Source: JOPF133 sp052144935
GTDB taxonomy: Bacteria; Acidobacteriota; Terriglobia; Bryobacterales; Bryobacteraceae
DNA: 14,394 nt
Direction of reading: 5' to 3'
Assembly: GCA_052144935.1 (NCBI GenBank)
Contig: JBKQPR010000038.1
Location: 1-14,394 of the forward strand
The stretch's first letter is position 1; each line of letters begins with the position of its first letter. A program made the translations under genes and the position numbers. Shown piece after piece: positions 1 through 5,929 of the stretch. The notes beneath the pieces were generated by a model. The model searched no databases, was not told the origin of the DNA, and worked only from the letters and a program-made list of their open reading frames with translations.

Positions 1-131
1 GCAGGTCCCCTCGGGGCCGGCAGGTCCCCTCGGGGCCGGCAGGTCCCCTCGGGGCCGGCAGGTCCCCTCGGGGCCGGCAGGTCCCCTCGGGGCCGACAGG
101 GCCCCCGGGGCCGACAGGGTCCTCGGAGCCG
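1..131. repeat. 19-bp GC-rich tandem repeat array, cut by window edge
   Basis: Five identical 19-bp units (GCAGGTCCCCTCGGGGCCG) run head to tail at 1-19, 20-38, 39-57, 58-76 and 77-95. Two degenerate 18-bp units follow at 96-113 and 114-131. Each unit contains complementary GG-CCCC and GGGG-CC arms, so single strands could fold. The array probably continues to the left of the window. No coding frame across it is credible. It lies about 90 bp from the first parS site, but whether the two are functionally linked cannot be told from sequence. Confidence 0.9.
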
Positions 132-219
132 CCGGCAGGCCGGCACGGCCCCTGGGGATGGGCGATCAGGGGTCGCCACGGCCCAGAGGGCGCCCCTCGG
201 ACAGACGCCGTCCGCCGGT

Positions 220-235
220 TGTTTCACGTGAAACA
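220..235. promoter_or_regulatory. parS centromere-like site 1 (ParB binding)
   Basis: The sequence TGTTTCACGTGAAACA is a perfect 16-bp palindrome. It is identical to the parS consensus bound by chromosomal ParB (Spo0J) proteins across bacteria. The symmetry extends to 20 bp (218-237). Such sites nucleate ParB spreading and load SMC/condensin, and they usually cluster near the replication origin. No parA or parB gene lies in the window, so binding is inferred from the consensus match alone. Confidence 0.9.
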
Positions 236-298
236 ACTTGGTTTGGGCGGCCGGCAGGGGCCGACTGTCCCCCGTGCGCCCCCACGTAGATCCCAGGT

Positions 299-314
299 TG
301 TTTCACGTGAAACA
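299..314. promoter_or_regulatory. parS centromere-like site 2 (ParB binding)
   Basis: A second exact copy of TGTTTCACGTGAAACA, 79 bp from the first when measured start to start. Outside the 16-bp core the symmetry stops, unlike site 1, and the sequence between the two sites is unrelated to their flanks. Two perfect 16-mers so close together are not expected by chance, which supports a real ParB-loading locus. Confidence 0.9.
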
Positions 315-383
315 CTTCCGTTCGGGCGGCCGGCGGATTGCGGTAACGGCAACCGCAGCCTGAGTCCGAGAAGCTGTGAAAAG

Positions 384-418
384 CGCCCGCAGGCGGGCGT
401 TGGCGGGCTGAAGCCTGC
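384..418. repeat. Pair of REP-like hairpins upstream of the transporter
   Basis: Two short GC-rich stem-loops lie side by side. CGCCCG (384-389) pairs with CGGGCG (394-399) around a 4-nt loop. GCGGGC (403-408) pairs with GCCTGC (413-418), including one G-T pair, around a TGAA loop. The second has the look of an intergenic REP-type palindrome. It ends about 43 bp before the transporter start codon and could affect the leader RNA, but no function is shown. Confidence 0.45.
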
Positions 419-461
419 CCCACCTGTCGTGGTATGCTTAGCTTCTTCGCGGGCACAGACC

Positions 462-1571
462 ATGACACCCAATCCCCTGCTTGGCGTTTGCTTTCATTGG
501 CTGGGCGGCCTCGCGTCCGGCAGCTTTTACGTGGCCTATCGCGGCGTGCGGAGCTGGGCTTGGGAGACCTACTGGCTGGCGGGCGGCATCTTCAGTTGGG
601 TGATCGCGCCCTGGCTGCTGGCGTCCACCATGACCAACGATCTGATGGGCGTGCTGCACGCCGCGCCCATGAGCAGCCTGCAGTGGGCCTACACCTTCGG
701 CGCGCTGTGGGGATTGGGCGGGCTGACCTTCGGGCTAACCATGCGCTACCTGGGGATGTCGCTGGGGATGGCCGTGGCGCTGGGATATACGGCGGCCTTC
801 GGCACGCTGCTGCCGCCGATCTTCCGCGGCGTGTTCGCGAGCGAAGTGCTGGGGACGCAATCGGGGCAGGTGATCCTGGTGGGCGTGGCGATTTGCCTGA
901 TAGGGATCGCGTTTGCCGGCGCGGCGGGGGTTTCCAAAGAGCGCGAGATGTCCCAGGAGAAAAAGCGCGAGGCGATCAAGGAATTCAATCTCAAGCGCGG
1001 GCTTTTGGTGGCCACCTTTTCGGGGATCATGAGCTCGTGCTTCGCTTATGGCCTGGCGGCGGGGGATCCGATTAAAGCCCTCACGGTCGAGCACGGCACC
1101 ACGCCGATCTGGCAGGGGCTGCCGGTGCTGGTGGTGGTGCTGGCCGGCGGATTCACCACCAACTTCATCTGGTGCCTGATCCTGAACGTGCGCAACCGCA
1201 CGGGGTCGCAGTATTTCAACCCGGAGATCCAGACCGATGCGGCGGTGGGCGCGATGAAGACGAACGTGGTGCGGGCGCCCATGCTTTCCAATTATCTGTT
1301 CTGCGCGCTGGCGGGAACCACCTGGTACATGCAGTTCTTCTTTTACACCATGGGCGAGACGCAGATGGGGCGGTACAAGTTTTCGAGCTGGACGCTGCAC
1401 ATGGCCAGCATCATCATCTTCAGCACGTTGTGGGGGATTGCGCTGAAGGAATGGTCGGGCGTGAGCCGGCGGACCAAGCTGCTAGTGGTGCTGAGCCTGG
1501 CGGTGCTGGTGAGTTCCACGATCGTCGTGGGCTACGGCAACTACCTGGGGACGACGGGCAGAGCGGGGTAG
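462..1571 (+). CDS. rhaT: RhaT-family sugar/proton symporter
   Basis: A 369-residue, very hydrophobic inner-membrane protein with about ten membrane-spanning segments. The N-terminal motif around residues 12-35 (HWLGGLASGSFYVAYRGVR followed by WAWE) is characteristic of the L-rhamnose/proton symporter family, a branch of the drug/metabolite transporter superfamily. The length is close to the usual ~345 residues plus a slightly longer central loop and tail. The frame stays open upstream to a TTG inside the first parS site, but those 81 codons are low-complexity and unlike the family, so the ATG at 462 is preferred. No clear Shine-Dalgarno is visible. No rhamnose catabolism gene is adjacent, so the substrate is inferred from family only; another sugar is possible. 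The gene ends 10 bp before a hairpin repeat that could act as terminator. Confidence 0.85.
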   Translation: MTPNPLLGVCFHWLGGLASGSFYVAYRGVRSWAWETYWLAGGIFSWVIAPWLLASTMTNDLMGVLHAAPMSSLQWAYTFGALWGLGGLTFGLTMRYLGMSLGMAVALGYTAAFGTLLPPIFRGVFASEVLGTQSGQVILVGVAICLIGIAFAGAAGVSKEREMSQEKKREAIKEFNLKRGLLVATFSGIMSSCFAYGLAAGDPIKALTVEHGTTPIWQGLPVLVVVLAGGFTTNFIWCLILNVRNRTGSQYFNPEIQTDAAVGAMKTNVVRAPMLSNYLFCALAGTTWYMQFFFYTMGETQMGRYKFSSWTLHMASIIIFSTLWGIALKEWSGVSRRTKLLVVLSLAVLVSSTIVVGYGNYLGTTGRAG

Positions 1572-1580
1572 AGACGGCAA

Positions 1581-1657
1581 CAACCGTTCCCTAACGGTTG
1601 CGGCTCTGAACGCGTATCGGAGCCGGGCCCAGAGGGCGCCCCGTAAGGGAGCTGTTG
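1581..1657. repeat. Dispersed two-hairpin repeat, paired with an inverted partial copy
   Basis: Just after the transporter stop, AACCGTT (1582-1588) and AACGGTT (1593-1599) form a perfect 7-bp stem with a CCCT loop. GCTCTGA (1603-1609) and TCGGAGC (1617-1623) form a second stem with one G-T pair. The 43-nt unit 1581-1623 matches 14352-14394 at 34 of 43 positions, with both stems conserved. In addition, 1581-1597 is complementary in inverted orientation to 1641-1657 at 14 of 17 positions, so the locus looks like a composite of a unit and an inverted partial unit. It may end the transporter transcript, but there is no T-tract. Confidence 0.7.
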
Positions 1658-1669
1658 CGCGGCTAACAT

Positions 1670-2893
1670 ATGCAACGCTCGGGATACGCCGATCTGCCGC
1701 TCCATGGTGGGCACGTGCCGGCGTGGCTGGCCGAACGCATGACGCGGCTGGGCACGGCGATCGTGGAGAGCGTGGTGCACCATTACGGCGCCGGCGCGGC
1801 GCTTTCGCGGCTCAGCGATCCTTTCTGGTTTCAAGCCCTGGGCTCGGTGATGGGCATGGATTGGCACTCCAGCGGCATCACCACCTCGGTGGTGGGGGCG
1901 CTGAAGCGCGGACTGAATCCGCGGGCGCGCGAGCTGGGCCTGTACGTGTGCGGCGGGCGCGGGCGGCACTCGCGGAATACCCCGGAGGAACTGCGGGCGG
2001 TGGCGGAGGGGCACGGTCTGGATGGCGAGGCCCTGGTGCGGCACAGCCGGCTGACCGCGCGGATCGACAACAACGCCATCGGCGACGGCTTCCAGATCTA
2101 TCTGCACAGCTTCATCGTGAGCGCAGCCGGCGAGTGGACCGTGGTGCAGCAGGGCATGAACGAAGCCAGCGGCCTGGCGCGGCGCTACCACTGGCACTCG
2201 GCCGCCGTCGGCGACTTCACCTGCGCGCCGCACACCGCCATCGTGGGCGAGCCTCAGGGCGAGATTCTCAACCTGGTGGACGCGCAGGCCGGGCCGGCGC
2301 AGGAGGCCCTGCTGGCGATGGCGAGAGAGAGCCCCGAAACCACTCTGTCCGAGGCGCGCAAGCTGGCGATGCCGCGGCGCCACCCGGTGCGGGCGGCGGA
2401 TGTGGACCTGAAGCGGCTGGGCGCGGTGCTGGCGGTGGCGTACGAGCGCGAGCTGCGCGACTTCGCCTCGCTGCTGCTGGTGGAGAAGCTGGGGCCGCGC
2501 ACGCTGGAAGCGCTGGCGCTGGTGGCGGAGGTGGTGCATGGCGCGGCCAGCCGGTTCACCGATCCGGCGCGATTCTCCTTCGCGCACGGCGGCAAGGACG
2601 GGCACCCGTTTCCAGTGCCGCTGGCGACCTACGACGAATCCATCGGCGTGTTGCGCCGGGCGCTGGACGCGGCCAGGCTGGGGGACACGGAGAAGATGGA
2701 GGGCTTCGCGCGGCTGAACCGGTTTGTGGAGGCGGTGGAAAAGCGTTGCGCTCCGCAGGCGGATTTCGAGATGGTGATCGCGCACGAGCGGAGGATTTCG
2801 CCGGAGCTGGGCGGTCGGACGGCGCGGGACGGGGCGACGGACGGTGCCATCGCCGGCCGGCGCGCGCCGCGCCAGCTTGGGCTGTTCGAGTGA
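1670..2893 (+). CDS. DUF763 family protein, function unknown
   Basis: A 407-residue soluble protein that I recognise as a member of the DUF763 family from its N-terminus (RSGYADLPLHGGHVPAWL, residues 3-20, with the typical start and GG-x-x-P-x-W-L pattern). Other conserved-looking features are a basic GGRGRHSRNTPEEL stretch near residue 95, an IDNNAIGDGFQIYLHSF block near residue 130 and YHWHSAAVGDFTCAPH near residue 175. There is no signal peptide or membrane segment, so it should be cytoplasmic. The start ATG at 1670 coincides with the family's N-terminus; the nearest purine-rich stretch (AAGGGAG, 1645-1651) is too distant to be a good ribosome site. The C-terminus (after about residue 385) is Gly/Ala/Arg-rich and ends in QLGLFE. 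No biochemical role is known to me, and the neighbours give no clue. A 97-bp near-copy of its 5' end lies just downstream. Confidence 0.85.
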   Translation: MQRSGYADLPLHGGHVPAWLAERMTRLGTAIVESVVHHYGAGAALSRLSDPFWFQALGSVMGMDWHSSGITTSVVGALKRGLNPRARELGLYVCGGRGRHSRNTPEELRAVAEGHGLDGEALVRHSRLTARIDNNAIGDGFQIYLHSFIVSAAGEWTVVQQGMNEASGLARRYHWHSAAVGDFTCAPHTAIVGEPQGEILNLVDAQAGPAQEALLAMARESPETTLSEARKLAMPRRHPVRAADVDLKRLGAVLAVAYERELRDFASLLLVEKLGPRTLEALALVAEVVHGAASRFTDPARFSFAHGGKDGHPFPVPLATYDESIGVLRRALDAARLGDTEKMEGFARLNRFVEAVEKRCAPQADFEMVIAHERRISPELGGRTARDGATDGAIAGRRAPRQLGLFE

Positions 2894-2919
2894 AGCTGCC
2901 CGGCGGTCGGTAGAACGGG

Positions 2920-3066
2920 CGCTCCGGATACGCCGATCTGCCGCTGCATGGTGGGCACGTGCCGGCGTGGCTGGCCGAACGCATGACGCGGCTGGGCACG
3001 GCGATCATAGAGAGCGCGCGGCCAGGCGGCCGCGCCATTCCCGATCAGAGCTGGCGCGTCACATAG
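2920..3066 (+). pseudogene. Decapitated second copy of the DUF763 gene start
   Basis: Positions 2920-3016 match 1676-1772 (codons 3 to about 34 of the intact gene) at 93 of 97 positions, at a constant offset of 1244 bp. The start codon is missing and an in-frame TAG (2911-2913) precedes the match. After the match the frame reads unrelated residues and stops at TAG 3064-3066, overlapping the convergent porin's 3' end. Two of the four differences are silent third-position changes and the other two turn one Val codon (GTG) into Ile (ATA). The fragment therefore looks like the relic of a formerly functional allele or paralogue rather than a randomly decaying duplicate. No intact second gene exists in the window. 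Confidence 0.8.
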
Positions 3067-4430
3067 ATCGACGGATACACAAATCCGGTGGTTTTTCCCG
3101 CCTGTCTCAGATATGCCCCGGGCGCCACATTCCCGAATCCGAATCCCACCACGGTCTTGCTGTTCAGCGTCAGAATGAGCTGGGCGTCCACGCCCTCGCC
3201 CACGTGGTTACTGGTAGCTTTGGCATCCAACACGGTGCGCGTGCCGCTCGAGTTGTAGAGGCCGTCCTGGACCGTGGCCAGCCAGTAATCGCGAAAATCG
3301 ACCTTGACCATCAGCTTTTTCACGGGGAGGAAATCCACGCCCGCTCGCCAGTCCTCGATGTTTTTCCAGGAAAACTGCGCCGTCATGCTGTTCAACGGCT
3401 GGTTCAGTCCATACAGGTAGTCAAAGGCCTGGTGAAACCCGTCCTTCTTGCCGTCGTCGCCCGAACCCCAAACGTAGTCGCTGCTGATGTGCGGCTTCCA
3501 ATCGGAGCCGTTCACGGTCCAGCCGCCGCCGGCTGCATATCCCCAGGCATCCACGACGTCATCGGAATAATGGCCGGCCTCGCGCACGCCCTCGACGCTG
3601 TAGTCGAACCGACCCGGCAGCTTGCCGATCAACCGCGCGCCGGCGTAAAGAGTGTCCGCATCGCCCAGATGGCCGTCTTTGCTTTTTACGGCGTCGGTGC
3701 CGTCCTGCGTCTTGGCCATGAAGTAAGGCTCGACGCTGCCGCCCGGCACGATTTTTTTAAGGGTGGAATAAGCCACGTAGAAGTGCTCTCCGGGCTTGTG
3801 CCGGTCGAACCGGGTGGGGTCGATCAGCACCGGCGAGCCGGCAATCACTTCCATATTGGCGAAGCCGGAGGTGAAGGTGCCGCGGGCTACGTCGAACGTC
3901 TTCCCGTCGTTGCTCCAGAGGCTGACGGCCACCAGCCGTCCCGAGCCCAGCGTCATGTCTTCCCGCCCTACCCGGAGCCGAACGCCGTTGCCTTCGAGCG
4001 AGCCGGCCTCGACATAGCCCTGCCGGAGGTCGAACGGGTCGTCGACGGTCGAGGGCGGAGTCGTTTTATAGAACTCGGCGCGCGCATCGGCGGCTTCCCC
4101 GAATACGCGGAGCCAGGAAACGGGCTGAAATGCGAGACCCAGGCGCGCTCGCGTGAGGGTATAGGCATTGGCGGTGGTCAGGCTGAAGTCCGAGCCTTGG
4201 GTCGATTCCAGACGGATCCGCAACGACCCCGTGAAGGACACGGTCCGTTTCAGGAAGCTCTCCAGGCTGTTGGACGCCTTGGCGCCGTTGCTCGCCACAT
4301 CCTTAGCTGCGGTCCCTTCCGATCCATCCGGTGCAAGGTTGGTCTCGGCGATGGTGGTCTGGGCTTGCCCGCCCATCGCGAATATTGCCAATGCAAGCGC
4401 TGTGCGCGCAACTCCGTGGAGTTGTGTCAT
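3045..4430 (-). CDS. Outer-membrane porin, alginate-export-like family
   Basis: A 461-residue protein with a cleavable signal peptide (residues 1 to about 23, hydrophobic ALALAIFAMGG ending in QA before QTT). A short linker leads into a long stretch of alternating polar and aromatic beta-strand pattern typical of an outer-membrane barrel. Segments such as LYAGARLIGKLPGRFDYSVE (about 270-290) and the DLRQGYVEAGSL block (about 134-145) resemble the alginate_exp porin family, which I know as channels for export or uptake of acidic polysaccharides or other solutes. The substrate here is unknown. The ATG at 4430 has a good Shine-Dalgarno (AGGAG, complement of 4437-4441) with 6-nt spacing. A TATAAT lies directly upstream of it (complement of 4442-4447), probably too close to serve as the -10. 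The gene stands alone, with its 3' end running into the DUF763 relic. Confidence 0.75.
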   Translation of the reverse strand: MTQLHGVARTALALAIFAMGGQAQTTIAETNLAPDGSEGTAAKDVASNGAKASNSLESFLKRTVSFTGSLRIRLESTQGSDFSLTTANAYTLTRARLGLAFQPVSWLRVFGEAADARAEFYKTTPPSTVDDPFDLRQGYVEAGSLEGNGVRLRVGREDMTLGSGRLVAVSLWSNDGKTFDVARGTFTSGFANMEVIAGSPVLIDPTRFDRHKPGEHFYVAYSTLKKIVPGGSVEPYFMAKTQDGTDAVKSKDGHLGDADTLYAGARLIGKLPGRFDYSVEGVREAGHYSDDVVDAWGYAAGGGWTVNGSDWKPHISSDYVWGSGDDGKKDGFHQAFDYLYGLNQPLNSMTAQFSWKNIEDWRAGVDFLPVKKLMVKVDFRDYWLATVQDGLYNSSGTRTVLDAKATSNHVGEGVDAQLILTLNSKTVVGFGFGNVAPGAYLRQAGKTTGFVYPSIYVTRQL

Positions 4431-4725
4431 TTTCGGCTCCTATTATAATCTTTTGCCGGCCCGGTCCGCAGGGGAGAGCGGACGCCGTTTCGCGTCGCCG
4501 GTGAAACTCCCATCCAATCCGACATGGGGCTCATAGGACCGAACGGCGGATCCTTGAGCGGGCAGGGCCGCCGGCGCCTCGCTTTTGGGGGCCGGCCGGC
4601 ACTGTCGTCGCGGCGGGCGGTGGCAGGAACACGGGTCGCGGACGGACGGCGCGGGACCGGCGATTTGCCGGGTGGCGCGGGCCGCGGCGGCCTAGCAACT
4701 TCCGGCGGGCCACGCCGCAAAATAC
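4431..4725. other. Gene-free divergent intergenic region
   Basis: About 295 bp between the divergent porin and MarR-GNAT genes. It is strongly GC-rich, with many short self-complementary GGCCGGCC and CGCCGGCG patches, and open frames here resemble no protein. The part beside the porin carries its ribosome-binding site. A GGTGAAACTCCC string near 4500 recalls parts of FMN and cobalamin riboswitches, but the remaining conserved boxes are absent. I see no RNA gene or repeat. Confidence 0.6.
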
Positions 4726-4760
4726 TTGACAGAGTCAACTAATCGGCTCAAGATGGGGGC
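4726..4760 (+). promoter_or_regulatory. Probable autoregulated, leaderless MarR-GNAT promoter
   Basis: A consensus -35 TTGACA (4726-4731) is followed after 17 bp by a weak -10 (CAAGAT, 4749-4754). Transcription would then start about 7 bp on, essentially at the ATG (4761), giving a leaderless or near-leaderless message; no properly spaced Shine-Dalgarno is present. The -35 is embedded in a perfect inverted repeat TTGAC-AGA-GTCAA (4726-4738), the size and style of a MarR-family operator. Repressor binding there would block RNA polymerase, so autorepression is a reasonable inference. Confidence 0.5.
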
Positions 4761-5690
4761 ATGGCCGGCGAACCGCTCGATCCTCTGGTGGCGGCGGTGC
4801 GCGGCTTCAACCGCTTCTACACGCGGCGGATCGGGGTCCTGGACGAAGGACATCTGCGGAGCCGGTTTTCGCTGGCGGAAGTGCGGGTGCTCTATGAGCT
4901 GGCCCATCGCGACCGGCCCGCGGCCAGCGAATTGGCGCGCGACCTGGGGCTGGATGCGGGATATCTGAGCCGCATGCTGCGCAGTTTTCGGGGGCGCGGG
5001 CTGGTGGAGAGCACTCCTTCGCGGGACGATGCGCGGCAAAGCCGGCTGGCGCTGACGCGCAAGGGGAAGCGGACGTTCGCGCCGCTGGAACGGCGATCGA
5101 ACGAGGGCGTGGCCGGGATGCTGCGCCCGCTTACGCGCGAGGAGCGGACGCGGCTGGCCGGGGCCATGGATTCCATCCGCCGCCTGCTGGAACCGCGAGC
5201 CGGGGAAGGCGCGCCGTACACGCTGCGGCCGCACCGTCCGGGCGATATGGGCTGGGTGATCCAGCGGCACGGCGTCCTGTACGCGCGGGAGTACGGCTGG
5301 GACGAGCGGTTCGAGGCGCTGGTGGCGGGGATCGCGGCCAAGTTCATCCAAAACTTCGATCCCCGGCGGGAGCGCTGCTGGATCGCCGAGCGGGGCGGGG
5401 AAGCGGTGGGGTCGGTGTTCCTGGTGAAGCAGTCGGAGGAGACCGCCAAGCTGCGGCTGCTGCTGGTGGAGCCCGAGGCGCGCGGATTGGGGCTGGGGTC
5501 GCGGCTGGTGGACGAGTGCATGGCCTTCGCGCGGCAGGCGGGTTACCGGACCATCGTGCTGTGGACGCAGAACATTTTGCATGCGGCCCAGCACATCTAT
5601 CGCAAGGCCGGCTTCCAGCTTACGCGCGAGGAACCGCACAGCGAATTCGGAATTCCTCTGATGGGGCAGGTTTGGGAATTGCGGCTGTAG
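4761..5690 (+). CDS. MarR-type regulator fused to GNAT acetyltransferase
   Basis: A 309-residue two-domain protein. Residues 1 to about 145 form a MarR winged helix-turn-helix, with a recognition helix around 64-78 (LDAGYLSRMLRSFRGRG) and a wing carrying the family's D-D-x-R signature at 89-92. Residues about 153-309 form a GNAT N-acetyltransferase with the acetyl-CoA pyrophosphate loop RGLGLG at 241-246 and the usual aromatic stretch near the end (IYRKAGF). This fusion is a known architecture annotated as bifunctional regulator/acetyltransferase. The acetyl acceptor is unknown. It is transcribed alone, converging on the penicillin-acylase homologue. A palindrome over its own -35 suggests that it binds its own promoter. 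Confidence 0.88.
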   Translation: MAGEPLDPLVAAVRGFNRFYTRRIGVLDEGHLRSRFSLAEVRVLYELAHRDRPAASELARDLGLDAGYLSRMLRSFRGRGLVESTPSRDDARQSRLALTRKGKRTFAPLERRSNEGVAGMLRPLTREERTRLAGAMDSIRRLLEPRAGEGAPYTLRPHRPGDMGWVIQRHGVLYAREYGWDERFEALVAGIAAKFIQNFDPRRERCWIAERGGEAVGSVFLVKQSEETAKLRLLLVEPEARGLGLGSRLVDECMAFARQAGYRTIVLWTQNILHAAQHIYRKAGFQLTREEPHSEFGIPLMGQVWELRL

Positions 5691-5929
5691 ACCGTCAATC
5701 TCCGGATCTTGCCGCGGTCAGGCAGCGCCCGATCGCCGCAAGCGGACAGAAACAGCATGGTTTAGCGGGCGCCAGCGCACTTGCGGCGAGGTAAGAACCA
5801 AGTTCCGGTGCCTGGACCCTCTGAAGAGCCGCCGGCCTGGCTCCGGCCGTCCGAAACCGCTCCCGCCGCCTCGGATTTCACCTTTCCGGGCAGCGCCGGG
5901 GACCGCTCCGGATTGCCGCCGACGGCGAT

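Noticed and set aside
219..461. In-frame 81-codon N-terminal extension of the transporter from a TTG inside the parS site
   Set aside because: The extension is low-complexity Arg/Pro-rich, overlaps parS and hairpins, and the RhaT family begins at the ATG at 462.
1541..2785. Long minus-strand open frame opposite the DUF763 gene
   Set aside because: It is rich in His/Arg/Gln/Pro as expected of the antisense of a GC-rich gene, resembles no protein, and lies wholly over a recognised gene.
4442..4447. TATAAT directly upstream of the porin as its -10
   Set aside because: It abuts the Shine-Dalgarno, so a transcript starting from it would lose the ribosome site, and no -35 is found at 17 bp. It may be only AT-rich leader.
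2844..4448. 534-codon plus-strand open frame opposite the porin
   Set aside because: A shadow of the porin gene, which has a signal peptide, ribosome site and family resemblance; the plus-strand product has none.
4460..4540. Riboswitch (FMN, cobalamin or glycine type) suggested by GGTGAAACTCCC and GGGGAGAGC strings
   Set aside because: Only isolated fragments match; the other conserved boxes of each class are missing on both strands and the neighbouring genes do not fit the ligands.
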